Assembly: GCF_001276515.1 (NCBI RefSeq)
Contig: NZ_LDVZ01000041.1
Coordinates: 1-5,944, forward strand
DNA from: Haemophilus sp. C1
GTDB taxonomy: Bacteria; Pseudomonadota; Gammaproteobacteria; Enterobacterales; Pasteurellaceae
Direction of reading: 5' to 3'
DNA length: 5,944 nt
This document shows positions 1-5,943 of this stretch, one piece after another. Positions within the stretch are counted from its first letter, which is position 1. Each line of letters starts with the position of its first letter. The translations under genes and the position numbers were made by a program. Below the pieces are notes generated by a model that saw only the letters and a program-made list of their open reading frames with translations, did not search any database and was not told the DNA's origin.

Positions 1-4
1 AAAA

Positions 5-54
5 ATCTGCACCTCAATTGTTGGTTTGTTGAGTCCAACTTTTGGGGTGCAGAT
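5..54 (-). terminator. Imperfect palindrome after sodC; terminator-like, resembles IS3-family ends
   Basis: Bases 5-24 pair with 35-54 (17 of 20 positions, including a perfect 9-bp outer stem ATCTGCACC/GGTGCAGAT) around a 10-base centre. Read on the minus strand it lies 17 bases past the sodC stop and runs into a T tract (complement of bases 1-5), so it could act as the rho-independent terminator of sodC. The stem is long and interrupted, unlike the compact terminator after rpoH. The minus-strand arm beginning TGATCTGCACCCCAAAAG, followed by TTGGACT, resembles the terminal repeats I recall for IS150-group elements of the IS3 family. It may therefore be a relic of two insertion-sequence ends. 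No transposase is visible. The structure is certain; both interpretations are inference. Confidence 0.55.
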
Positions 55-71
55 CATTTCGAACAATCGAA

Positions 72-644
72 TTATTTAATCACGCCACAAGCCATACGTG
101 GGCCGCCACCACCAAGTGGAGCTGGATGGTCGGAGTGATTATCACCACCAGCGTGGATCATAATAGAGTGACCGCGAACATCATCTAAATGTTTAAGACG
201 TGGTGCTAAAACAGGGTTAGTCGCTGTACCATCATGTAATACAGTTAATGCAGGTAAATCACCTAAGTGTGCGTCATCTTGCCATGGGTAACCATGTTGT
301 TTTGCACCTTTAGGATCCCAGTGACCACCAGCGCCTAAACCAGCTGTCAATTTACCCTCTTTTTCTTTTGGGTCACAGCTTGGGTTTTCATGGATGTGGA
401 AACCATGTAAGCCTTCGCTTAATCCTTGTAAATTAGGGGTAAACACAAGACCATAGTTAGATTCAGTAATAGTCACTGTACCCACATCTTTGTTACCGTT
501 TACTGGATCAAGTTGTTGCACTTTCACTTCAATAGAAGCACCTTTTGGTGCCATATTGTGCTCATGATTATGCTCATGTGCTTGCGCAACACCAACTGAA
601 CATACCGCACTAACCGCTAGTGCTAATAAGGTTTTCATATTCAT
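72..644 (-). CDS. sodC: Periplasmic Cu,Zn superoxide dismutase SodC
   Basis: Converts superoxide to hydrogen peroxide and oxygen in the periplasm, protecting against superoxide from outside the cell such as the phagocyte burst. The 190-residue protein begins with a Sec signal peptide (about residues 1-22, probable cleavage after AQA) followed by a His-rich stretch HEHNHEHN (23-30). The catalytic set is complete. Copper ligands are H83 and H85 ([10 protein letters not shown]), the bridging H108 (GGHWDP) and H164 (IMIHAGGD). Zinc ligands are H108, H117, H126 and D129 (AHLGDLP). C90 and C186 can form the conserved disulfide, and R183 fits the active-site arginine. An AAAGGAG site ends 6 bases before the chosen ATG; the second ATG two codons on is too far from it. 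An H. influenzae form inactivated by a His-to-Tyr change is known; this copy lacks such a change, so an active enzyme is expected. It follows folB on the same strand. Confidence 0.97.
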   Translation of the reverse strand: MNMKTLLALAVSAVCSVGVAQAHEHNHEHNMAPKGASIEVKVQQLDPVNGNKDVGTVTITESNYGLVFTPNLQGLSEGLHGFHIHENPSCDPKEKEGKLTAGLGAGGHWDPKGAKQHGYPWQDDAHLGDLPALTVLHDGTATNPVLAPRLKHLDDVRGHSIMIHAGGDNHSDHPAPLGGGGPRMACGVIK

Positions 645-731
645 TGCAATCTCCTTTATTGCAGTAAAAACTCACGACTATTTTAGTCAATTTTGTTTTA
701 AAAGCCGATAAGTTTTTACGAAAATTTTACA
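645..731 (-). promoter_or_regulatory. folB-sodC intergenic region with weak candidate sodC promoter
   Basis: The 87-base gap has no convincing terminator after folB, so read-through into sodC is possible. Two promoter readings exist on the minus strand. One is TTGACT (685-690), 16 bases, TTTACT (663-668), but it would start transcription inside the Shine-Dalgarno site. The other is a -10-like TAAAAT (680-685) with a sensible leader length of about 30 bases but no good -35. A 13-base inverted repeat, GACTA-TTT-TAGTC on the plus strand (676-688), overlaps both. None is strong enough to call as the promoter. Confidence 0.3.
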
Positions 732-1088
732 TTATTTTAAACATCCACGTACAATCAATACGCCAACATTTCGAGCTTGCGCGACGGCTTTCGGTTTACT
801 CAGTTTAATTTTTAATCCTTGAAGTTGATAACGTGACTCAAGCAAATCAGCCACTTCATAAGCTACTCGCTCAATCAACAAGAAAGGTTTACTTTCCACA
901 TAATCAATTATCACTTGGCTCACTTCAGCATAATTTAAACAATATTCAACATCATCCGTTTCCGCTGCTTGCTTACAATCCCAAGCCATTTCCAAATCAA
1001 ACACAAGTTTTTGCTTAATTTGCTGTTCCCAATCATATACACCGATTTGTGCAAAAACAGTCAATTCTTCAATAAAAATACGATCCAT
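732..1088 (-). CDS. folB: Dihydroneopterin aldolase FolB
   Basis: Cytoplasmic folate-pathway enzyme that cleaves 7,8-dihydroneopterin to 6-hydroxymethyl-7,8-dihydropterin and glycolaldehyde; family members also epimerise the substrate. The 118-residue product has the family's normal length and aligns closely with my recollection of E. coli FolB (GVYDWEQ, QKLVFD.EMAWD, KLSKP, NVGV). Expected active-site residues are present: E21 (DWEQ), Y53 (LNYAEV), E73 (LIERVA) and K98 (KLSKP). The start is placed at MDRIFIEELT because homologues begin there and AGAGGAAA lies 5-8 bases upstream. The frame stays open a further 13 codons to an ATG at 1127, but that stretch looks non-coding and has no ribosome-binding site. 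It is transcribed divergently from plsY, an arrangement I also recall in E. coli. Confidence 0.96.
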   Translation of the reverse strand: MDRIFIEELTVFAQIGVYDWEQQIKQKLVFDLEMAWDCKQAAETDDVEYCLNYAEVSQVIIDYVESKPFLLIERVAYEVADLLESRYQLQGLKIKLSKPKAVAQARNVGVLIVRGCLK

Positions 1089-1170
1089 AAGGTTTCCTCT
1101 AAAATTATTGTAGGCGTATGCTATCAACTTTGGGTAAAATAACGAACAGTTTTTCTTGCTGGAGTGTAGA
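1089..1170. promoter_or_regulatory. Divergent folB/plsY intergenic region
   Basis: These 82 bases must hold the start signals for folB leftward and for plsY, probably the plsY-narQ-murB run, rightward. A -10-like TAAAAT (1135-1140) suits plsY, with only a poorly spaced TTGTAG (1108-1113) as -35. On the minus strand TACAAT (complement of 1107-1112) suits folB, again without a good -35. Ribosome-binding sites are clear at both edges (complement of 1093-1100 for folB, GGAG 1161-1164 for plsY). That promoters lie here follows from the divergent arrangement; the exact hexamers are guesses. Confidence 0.35.
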
Positions 1171-1770
1171 ATGAGCCTTTTCGCCCTTTTTTATATGCTT
1201 TTTGCCTATCTTTTAGGCTCAATTTCCAGTGCGATTTTAATTTGTCGCCTTACTGGATTACCCGATCCTCGTCAAAATGGCTCACACAATCCTGGGGCAA
1301 CAAATGTGTTGCGCATTGGAAATCGTAAGTCTGCCTTGGCGGTGCTTGTTTTTGATATGTTAAAAGGGATGATTCCTGTGTGGGCGGGTTATTATTTAGG
1401 TCTTACTCAATTTGAATTGGGGATGGTCGCACTTGGTGCTTGTTTAGGGCATATTTTCCCAATTTTTTTTCAATTTAAAGGTGGCAAAGGTGTAGCAACT
1501 GCCTTTGGGGCAATCGCACCAATTTCTTGGACTGTTGCAGGTTCAATGTTTGGTACGTGGATCTTTGTTTTTCTTGTTAGTGGCTATTCTTCATTAAGTG
1601 CGGTTATTTCTGCATTACTTGTGCCTTTTTATGTGTGGTGGTTCAAACCTGAATTTACTTTTCCCGTTGCACTTGTGTGTTGCCTATTAATTTATCGCCA
1701 TCATGACAACGTTCAACGTTTATGGCGAGGTCAAGAAGATAAAGTTTGGGCTAAATTTAAAAAGAAATAA
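1171..1770 (+). CDS. plsY: Acyl-phosphate:glycerol-3-phosphate acyltransferase PlsY
   Basis: Inner-membrane enzyme that transfers an acyl chain from acyl-phosphate (made by PlsX) to position 1 of glycerol-3-phosphate, giving lysophosphatidic acid, the first step of phospholipid synthesis. The 199-residue protein is strongly hydrophobic, consistent with the family's multi-pass (about five-helix) membrane topology. It carries the three conserved loops: [14 protein letters not shown] (37-50) running to DMLKG (62-66), [12 protein letters not shown] (102-113), and [14 protein letters not shown] (176-189). The start is the ATG at 1171 with GGAG 6 bases upstream; an in-frame TTG at 1156 would add five residues but sits before the ribosome-binding site. 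A DNA uptake signal is embedded at 1596-1604. It is the first gene of a probable run with narQ and murB. Confidence 0.96.
   Translation: MSLFALFYMLFAYLLGSISSAILICRLTGLPDPRQNGSHNPGATNVLRIGNRKSALAVLVFDMLKGMIPVWAGYYLGLTQFELGMVALGACLGHIFPIFFQFKGGKGVATAFGAIAPISWTVAGSMFGTWIFVFLVSGYSSLSAVISALLVPFYVWWFKPEFTFPVALVCCLLIYRHHDNVQRLWRGQEDKVWAKFKKK
1596..1604 (+). repeat. DNA uptake signal sequence inside plsY
   Basis: This is an exact match to AAGTGCGGT, the core of the Haemophilus uptake signal recognised during natural transformation. It is followed by an AT-rich stretch. It lies within the plsY coding frame, encoding part of LSAVIS, so it is tolerated by the protein sequence. Confidence 0.9.
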
Positions 1771-1777
1771 AAAATTC

Positions 1778-1786
1778 ACCGCACTT
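1778..1786 (-). repeat. DNA uptake signal sequence between plsY and narQ
   Basis: ACCGCACTT is the exact complement of the uptake core and lies 7 bases after the plsY stop. Read on the minus strand, the core is followed by GAATTTTTTATTT and a second T-rich tract, matching the extended form of the signal with helically spaced AT tracts. It is a single copy, not an inverted pair, so it does not form a terminator stem. Confidence 0.92.
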
Positions 1787-1811
1787 TTTTAAATTTCCAC
1801 TGGAGTTTCCT

Positions 1812-3515
1812 GTGCATACTAAAGGTTCCGTTTCCACTCGTATTGCGAAATATTTATTTATCATTCTTATCGTTGCTGGTGTGATTAGTTCTCTCAGTTT
1901 GGCAATTATGAGCAGTAATAAATATGATGCCGAAGCCATTAATATTTCAGGTTCTTTGCGTATGCAAAGTTATCGCTTGCTTTATGAAATGCAAGACCAA
2001 CCAGAAAGCGTGGAAACGAACTTACGTCGTTATCATATAAGTCTTCATTCATCTGCTTTACTAGAAGTTCAAAATCAATTTTTCACACCGAATGTATTAA
2101 AACATTCCTATCAAAACATTTTGCAACGTTGGACGAACATGGAAAAATATGCGCGCCAACACGATGTAAAAAACTATAGTAAGCAGCTCACTGACTATGT
2201 GGCAGATGTTGATTATTTTGTGTTTGAACTGCAACGTTTCAGTGAGCAAAAATGGATTTTGGGCGTATCGGTGCTTTTTTTCGCTATGTTGTTAATTTTA
2301 GCTATGGTGTCTTATGTGATTTGGTACACACAGCGAGAAGTTGTAAAACCATTGCACTTAATGACAAAAGCCAGTATGCAAGTGCAAATGCGTCAATTCA
2401 ATCACATTCCGCTTGATACAACGAAACAAAATGAACTCGGTACATTGGCTCGTATCTTCACACAAATGTCCACGGAGCTTGGTCAGCTTTATTCACGTTT
2501 GGAAGAAACAGTAAACGAAAAAACACAAAAGTTACGCCAAACCAACCGCTCTTTGACTACACTTTATCAAAGTTCTCAAATTCTTAATGCCAACACTCTC
2601 AACGATAAAGTATTAAGCCAAGTGCTTGACCATATTCTGGTCAGCGAGAATTTGAAATATATCAAAGTTGAAGTTATGGGTGCAGAGCATTGGGATATTA
2701 CTTTGGGCAATCAAGACGTAGAGTACGCTTTGCAGACTGAAACACTTTCTGTGGATAATGAGGAATTTGGTACTCTATCTTGGCAAGCGGGATTACCTTG
2801 CCCCGATCCGAGAATGATGCAAAACCTTGCTCAAATGCTTGCTCGAGCCCTTTATTTCCAAAAAAATTTACGCCAACAAGAACAGCTTTTATTGATGGAA
2901 GAGCGGTCAATTATCGCACGAGAATTACATGATTCTTTGGCTCAAGTCTTATCATTTTTACAAATTCAACTTACTTTGCTCAAACATAACCTGAAGAAAG
3001 AAGACGAACAATCAAAAGAAAAGAGTTTGGCAATTATTGCCGATTTTGAACAAGCACTTTCCAGTGGATATGGACAGTTACGCGAGCTTTTAGCCACTTT
3101 CCGTTTAACCATACAAGAAGCGAACTTACAGCTTGCACTAGAACAAGTGATTGATTCATTACGATCACAAACAACAATGCAAATGAATGTGAATTGTCAA
3201 TTGCCATCACAAAGTTTGAACCCTCAACAACTGGTTCATGTTCTGCAAATTGTACGTGAAGCCACCACCAATGCAATCAAACATTCTCAAGGCACCGCAA
3301 TTGAAATTAGCGCAAGAATTAATGAAGAAGGCGAATACGAAATTTTAGTTGAAGATAATGGTATTGGCATTCCAAATCTTGAGGAGCCAGAAGGGCATTA
3401 CGGTTTGAATATTATGGCGGAACGTTGTCGTCAGCTTAATGCACAATTGCATATTCATCGCCGTGAACAAGGCGGCACGCAAGTCAAGATTACCTTGCCG
3501 CATACATTATTTTAG
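1812..3515 (+). CDS. narQ: Nitrate/nitrite sensor histidine kinase NarQ
   Basis: Inner-membrane sensor that detects nitrate and nitrite in the periplasm and phosphorylates a NarL/NarP-type regulator controlling anaerobic respiration; in H. influenzae the partner is, from memory, NarP, encoded elsewhere. The 567 residues read in order: membrane helix 1 (about 12-33); P-box SGSLRMQSYRL (46-56), with R50 at the nitrate-contacting position of E. coli NarQ; periplasmic helical bundle; membrane helix 2 (about 149-171); HAMP linker (about 172-225); coiled coil; central signalling region (about 250-350). HisKA_3 follows, with phosphorylated H373 in ARELHDSLAQ, then the ATPase domain (N-box N487 in EATTNAIKH, VEDNGIGI 513-520, GHYGLNIMAER 528-538). 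It starts with GTG; GGAG lies 6 bases upstream and no ATG fits better. Its stop is 9 bases before murB, so the two are very probably co-transcribed. Confidence 0.96.
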   Translation: MHTKGSVSTRIAKYLFIILIVAGVISSLSLAIMSSNKYDAEAINISGSLRMQSYRLLYEMQDQPESVETNLRRYHISLHSSALLEVQNQFFTPNVLKHSYQNILQRWTNMEKYARQHDVKNYSKQLTDYVADVDYFVFELQRFSEQKWILGVSVLFFAMLLILAMVSYVIWYTQREVVKPLHLMTKASMQVQMRQFNHIPLDTTKQNELGTLARIFTQMSTELGQLYSRLEETVNEKTQKLRQTNRSLTTLYQSSQILNANTLNDKVLSQVLDHILVSENLKYIKVEVMGAEHWDITLGNQDVEYALQTETLSVDNEEFGTLSWQAGLPCPDPRMMQNLAQMLARALYFQKNLRQQEQLLLMEERSIIARELHDSLAQVLSFLQIQLTLLKHNLKKEDEQSKEKSLAIIADFEQALSSGYGQLRELLATFRLTIQEANLQLALEQVIDSLRSQTTMQMNVNCQLPSQSLNPQQLVHVLQIVREATTNAIKHSQGTAIEISARINEEGEYEILVEDNGIGIPNLEEPEGHYGLNIMAERCRQLNAQLHIHRREQGGTQVKITLPHTLF

Positions 3516-3524
3516 GACATCAAA

Positions 3525-4550
3525 ATGCAAAATTTACAACCTTTTCACACTTTCCATATTCATACTAATGCTCGTGAAATTATCGAAGCGCATAGCATTG
3601 AACAACTACAACAAGCATGGGCTCATTCAAAAGCAGAAAATTTACCCGCACTTTTTCTAGGTCAAGGCAGCAATATGCTGTTTTTAGAAGATTTTAACGG
3701 CATCGTGATCCTTAACCGTTTAATGGGGATTACGCACGAACAAGATGCAAATTTTCACTATCTTCACGTCAATGGCGGCGAAAATTGGCATAAATTAGTG
3801 GAATGGGCAGTGAATGAAGGCATTAATGGATTGGAAAATCTCGCCTTGATTCCGGGCTGTGCCGGTTCTGCGCCGATTCAAAATATCGGTGCGTATGGAG
3901 TGGAATTTAAAGATGTATGCGATTATGTGGATGTGCTCAATCTTGAAACCCAAGAATCTTTCCGATTAACCGCGACAGATTGTGAATTTAGTTATCGTGA
4001 AAGTATTTTCAAACATCGTTATCAACAAGGCTATGTGATTACAGCGGTTGGATTAAAACTCACGAAAGATTGGCAACCAGTACTAAAATATGGTTCGCTT
4101 GTAGAGTTCGATCCAAAAACGGTCACCGCTAAACAAATTTTTGATGAAGTCTGTCATATCCGTCAAAGTAAATTACCTAACCCCGATGAATTTGGTAATG
4201 CGGGGAGTTTCTTTAAAAATCCGGTTGTCAATTCAGAACATTTTGAAGAAATCAAAAAACATCACGAAAATCTACCGCACTTTCCGCAAGCAGATGGCTC
4301 AGTGAAATTAGCGGCGGGCTGGCTGATTGATCAATGCAATCTTAAAGGTTTTCAAATTGGCGGCGCAGCCGTTCATGAAAAACAAGCATTAGTGTTAATT
4401 AACAAAAGCGGGGCAACAGGACAAGATGTAGTCAAACTCGCCCATCACGTTCGCCAAACTGTTGCAGAAAAATTCGGTGTATATTTACAACCTGAAGTAC
4501 GATTTATCGGTTCAACTGGCGAAGTAAATAGCGAGCAAACTATCGCGTAA
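3525..4550 (+). CDS. murB: UDP-N-acetylenolpyruvoylglucosamine reductase MurB
   Basis: Cytoplasmic FAD enzyme that uses NADPH to reduce UDP-GlcNAc-enolpyruvate to UDP-MurNAc, the second committed step of peptidoglycan precursor synthesis. At 341 residues it matches the E. coli-type (type I) enzyme. FAD-binding motifs are GQGSNML (46-52) and [17 protein letters not shown] (109-125). The catalytic residues are in place: R158 (SYRES), S228 ([10 protein letters not shown], the proton donor) and E324 (QPEVRFIG). Y189 in LKYGSL fits the substrate-closing tyrosine of the type I loop. AGGA, overlapping the narQ stop codon, is the ribosome-binding site, which suggests translation linked to narQ. An uptake signal lies at 4274-4282 and a one-mismatch copy at 3645-3653. 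Confidence 0.97.
   Translation: MQNLQPFHTFHIHTNAREIIEAHSIEQLQQAWAHSKAENLPALFLGQGSNMLFLEDFNGIVILNRLMGITHEQDANFHYLHVNGGENWHKLVEWAVNEGINGLENLALIPGCAGSAPIQNIGAYGVEFKDVCDYVDVLNLETQESFRLTATDCEFSYRESIFKHRYQQGYVITAVGLKLTKDWQPVLKYGSLVEFDPKTVTAKQIFDEVCHIRQSKLPNPDEFGNAGSFFKNPVVNSEHFEEIKKHHENLPHFPQADGSVKLAAGWLIDQCNLKGFQIGGAAVHEKQALVLINKSGATGQDVVKLAHHVRQTVAEKFGVYLQPEVRFIGSTGEVNSEQTIA
4274..4282 (-). repeat. DNA uptake signal sequence inside murB
   Basis: ACCGCACTT is an exact complement of the uptake core. Reading the minus strand, the core is followed by AGATTTTC and, after six more bases, by GTTTTTTG, a good fit to the extended signal. It encodes LPHF within MurB. Confidence 0.9.
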
Positions 4551-4575
4551 TTTATATAGATTAAGGAAATAAACC

Positions 4576-4887
4576 ATGAGCTTTAAAGAAATTTTAGAAA
4601 CCTTACCCACAATCGATCATTTAACCGGTTTAAATGTGATGGATGGTGAAACGATTATCCACAACATTCCTGCCATACCAGGTAAATTAGGTTCGCTTCG
4701 CCTTTATAATGCATTGGCTGAAAAATTTAACGGGAAATTAAACTGCACTTCAGCACAACAAGGTGTTGAATGGTTTACAGAACACGTCGAAGATGCAAAA
4801 GCGAATCCAGGCAAGCATCCAAACATTGATTTACTATTTAAAGTGATTAATGAAAATCTTAATTTAACCCTCATTCCACTTTGCTAA
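4576..4887 (+). CDS. Conserved small protein of unknown function (probable DUF2322 family)
   Basis: The product is 103 residues with no signal peptide or membrane segment, so probably cytoplasmic. AAGGA (4563-4567) lies 8 bases before the ATG and the gene starts 25 bases after murB, so it is a real gene and probably the end of the plsY-narQ-murB run. Visible features are GSLRLYNALAEKFNGKLN (38-55), a helix-like WFTEHVEDAKANPGKHPNID (66-85) and a hydrophobic tail ending LTLIPLC. The GSLRLYNALAE and NPGKHPNID blocks resemble the uncharacterised DUF2322 family as I remember it; that assignment is unverified. The two cysteines (residues 57 and 103) do not form a metal-binding motif. I can assign no function; a role linked to cell-wall synthesis or to rpoH would be a guess from position only. 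Confidence 0.85.
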   Translation: MSFKEILETLPTIDHLTGLNVMDGETIIHNIPAIPGKLGSLRLYNALAEKFNGKLNCTSAQQGVEWFTEHVEDAKANPGKHPNIDLLFKVINENLNLTLIPLC

Positions 4888-4895
4888 TTAATCAG

Positions 4896-4912
4896 AATTA
4901 TTTAGAATAATT
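4896..4912. repeat. AT-only inverted repeat after the small gene
   Basis: AATTATT-TAG-AATAATT is a perfect 7-bp inverted repeat with a 3-base loop, 9 bases past the stop of the 103-residue gene. It has no G or C in the stem and no immediate T run, so it would be at best a weak terminator. A protein-binding or chance AT-rich palindrome is equally possible. Confidence 0.4.
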
Positions 4913-4936
4913 GAACTTTTGATTGATAAAACCTGT

Positions 4937-4972
4937 CTTATTAACAAATTGGTTCAATAAGATAGCTTATTG
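4937..4972. repeat. Nested inverted repeats CTTATT / AATAAG / CTTATT upstream of rpoH
   Basis: The hexamer appears three times in alternating orientation: CTTATT (4937-4942), AATAAG (4956-4961) and CTTATT (4966-4971). The second and third form a perfect 7-bp palindrome CAATAAG-ATAG-CTTATTG (4955-4972). The first and second pair in an extended stem, CTTATTAAC with GTTCAATAAG, containing one bulged base. The two stems share the middle copy and so exclude each other. The palindrome fills most of the spacer of the candidate rpoH promoter, which would suit an operator. The repeats are visible; a regulatory role is inference. Confidence 0.5.
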
Positions 4973-4981
4973 TGCTATAAC
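4953..4981 (+). promoter_or_regulatory. Candidate sigma-70 promoter of rpoH
   Basis: TATAAC (4976-4981, 5 of 6 to consensus) is preceded by TG one base away (4973-4974), an extended -10. A weak -35, TTCAAT (4953-4958), sits 17 bases upstream. Transcription would start near 4988, giving a leader of about 37 bases. It is the best candidate in the 137-base gap and implies that rpoH can be transcribed independently of the murB run. Confidence 0.5.
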
Positions 4982-4993
4982 TAAGTACATTGA

Positions 4994-5007
4994 TTGGCAA
5001 AAGCCAA
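4994..5007 (+). promoter_or_regulatory. Small hairpin in the rpoH leader
   Basis: TTGGC-AAAA-GCCAA forms a perfect 5-bp stem with a 4-base loop, ending 7 bases before the AAGGGA ribosome-binding site (5015-5020) of rpoH. With the predicted start near 4988 it would sit at the 5' end of the mRNA. It could stabilise the message or tune translation. Its short length means chance is a real alternative. Confidence 0.35.
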
Positions 5008-5024
5008 AATAAAGAAGGGAAACG

Positions 5025-5870
5025 ATGGATAAAGAAACACAAATGATGTTAGTTCCTCAAGGCAGTATCGAAGGTTATATTCGTGCGGCAAATGAATATC
5101 CGATGCTGACCGCAGAGGAAGAAAAGGAATTGGCAGAACGCTTGTATTATCACGAGGATTTAGATGCTGCGAAAAAACTCATTTTGTCGCATCTTCGTTT
5201 CGTGATCCATGTTGCGCGTGGCTATTCTGGCTATGGTTTGCCACAAGCTGACTTAATCCAAGAAGGCAATATCGGCTTAATGAAAGCTGTCAAACGTTTT
5301 AACCCTGAAGTTGGTGTACGTTTGGTATCATTCGCTGTGCATTGGATTAAAGCTGAAATCCACGAATATGTTCTTCGTAACTGGCGTATTGTAAAAGTCG
5401 CAACTACGAAAGCTCAACGTAAATTATTTTTCAACCTACGCAAAACTAAACAACGTTTAGGCTGGTTCAATGAAAATGAAGTTGATATCGTAGCAAACGA
5501 ATTGGGTGTTTCCAAAGAAGATGTGATCGAAATGGAATCACGTATGAGCGGTGCGGACGTAGGTTTTGATTTACCCACTGATGATGCAGAAACAGAAACC
5601 TATTCTCCCGCCCTTTATTTGGAAGATAAAAGTTCTAATTTCGCAGCAGAGCTTGAAAATGAAAACTTTGAAAACCAAGCAACCGAGCAATTAGGTGCAG
5701 CGTTACAAAGTCTAGATGCGCGTAGTCAGGATATTATCAAAGCTCGTTGGTTAGATGATAACAAAGCTACATTGCACGACTTGGCAGCAAAATATAATGT
5801 ATCTGCGGAACGTATTCGTCAATTAGAAACCAATGCACTGAAAAAATTAAAAAGTGCGGTGAGTTTTTAA
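5025..5870 (+). CDS. rpoH: RNA polymerase sigma-32 heat-shock factor RpoH
   Basis: Directs RNA polymerase to heat-shock promoters (chaperones, proteases). The 281 residues are close to the usual length of about 284. Region 2 runs from about 50 to 124 and includes [17 protein letters not shown] (76-92) for core binding and [19 protein letters not shown] (106-124) for -10 recognition. The RpoH box QRKLFFNLR (131-139), specific to this sigma subfamily, is intact. The region 4.2 helix-turn-helix (about 248-276, [18 protein letters not shown]) recognises the -35. AAGGGA lies 4 bases before the ATG. In E. coli, rpoH translation is heat-controlled by mRNA structure within the coding region; here only a weak pairing of GGGAA at the ribosome-binding site with TTCCT (5053-5057) is visible, so such control is undetermined. 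An uptake signal overlaps the last codons. Confidence 0.97.
   Translation: MDKETQMMLVPQGSIEGYIRAANEYPMLTAEEEKELAERLYYHEDLDAAKKLILSHLRFVIHVARGYSGYGLPQADLIQEGNIGLMKAVKRFNPEVGVRLVSFAVHWIKAEIHEYVLRNWRIVKVATTKAQRKLFFNLRKTKQRLGWFNENEVDIVANELGVSKEDVIEMESRMSGADVGFDLPTDDAETETYSPALYLEDKSSNFAAELENENFENQATEQLGAALQSLDARSQDIIKARWLDDNKATLHDLAAKYNVSAERIRQLETNALKKLKSAVSF
5852..5860 (+). repeat. DNA uptake signal sequence at the 3' end of rpoH
   Basis: This is an exact AAGTGCGGT within the last codons of rpoH (encoding KSAV), followed by GAGTTTTTAAATAATTT, which fits the AT-rich extension of the signal. It ends 10 bases before the end of the gene. Confidence 0.9.
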
Positions 5871-5885
5871 ATAATTTGGAAAAAG

Positions 5886-5912
5886 AAAACCTGCTAATTA
5901 GCAGGTTTTTTT
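5886..5912 (+). terminator. Rho-independent terminator after rpoH
   Basis: The core stem CCTGCTAA/TTAGCAGG (5890-5905) is extended by flanking A and T pairs to a fully symmetrical 5886-5909 and followed by a T run to 5912. It lies 15 bases after the rpoH stop. The A-rich left flank gives a T-rich tract on the minus strand as well, so it probably stops transcription in both directions. Confidence 0.93.
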
Positions 5913-5943
5913 ATTTATCATTTAAACGTAATTTCAAATCTTC
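5911..5943 (-). CDS. Possible 3' end of a convergent gene (partial)
   Basis: On the minus strand the window edge reads ten sense codons, EDLKLRLNDK, then TAA (complement of 5911-5913), immediately before the bidirectional-looking terminator. A convergent gene ending exactly at a shared terminator would be a normal layout. Ten codons are too few to identify a family, and the open frame could be chance. Confidence 0.3.
   Translation of the reverse strand, partial: EDLKLRLNDK

Noticed and set aside
663..690. TTGACT-16-TTTACT as a firm sodC promoter
   Set aside because: Transcription would start inside the Shine-Dalgarno sequence, so I list it only as one of two weak options.
1089..1127. Upstream extension of folB by 13 codons to an ATG at 1127
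   Set aside because: Homologues begin at MDRIF-like sequence, the ribosome-binding site fits the ATG at 1088, and the extension would consume the divergent promoter region.
1156..1170. TTG start giving PlsY five more residues
   Set aside because: It lies upstream of the GGAG site, which is ideally spaced for the ATG at 1171, where family members also start.
1778..1790. ACCGCACTT followed by a T run as a terminator between plsY and narQ
   Set aside because: There is no inverted partner to form a stem; it is a single uptake signal with its usual AT-rich flank.
2698..2910. Antisense open frame of 70 codons inside narQ
   Set aside because: No family resemblance, no ribosome-binding context, and it is fully covered by the well-supported narQ frame.
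3034..3276. Second antisense open frame (80 codons) inside narQ
   Set aside because: It covers the conserved kinase region on the other strand; the composition (repeated Trp/His/Val runs) looks like a shadow of the real coding frame.
3439..3660. Plus-strand open frame spanning the narQ-murB junction
   Set aside because: It overlaps the ends of two clear genes in another frame and shows no recognisable motif or ribosome-binding site.
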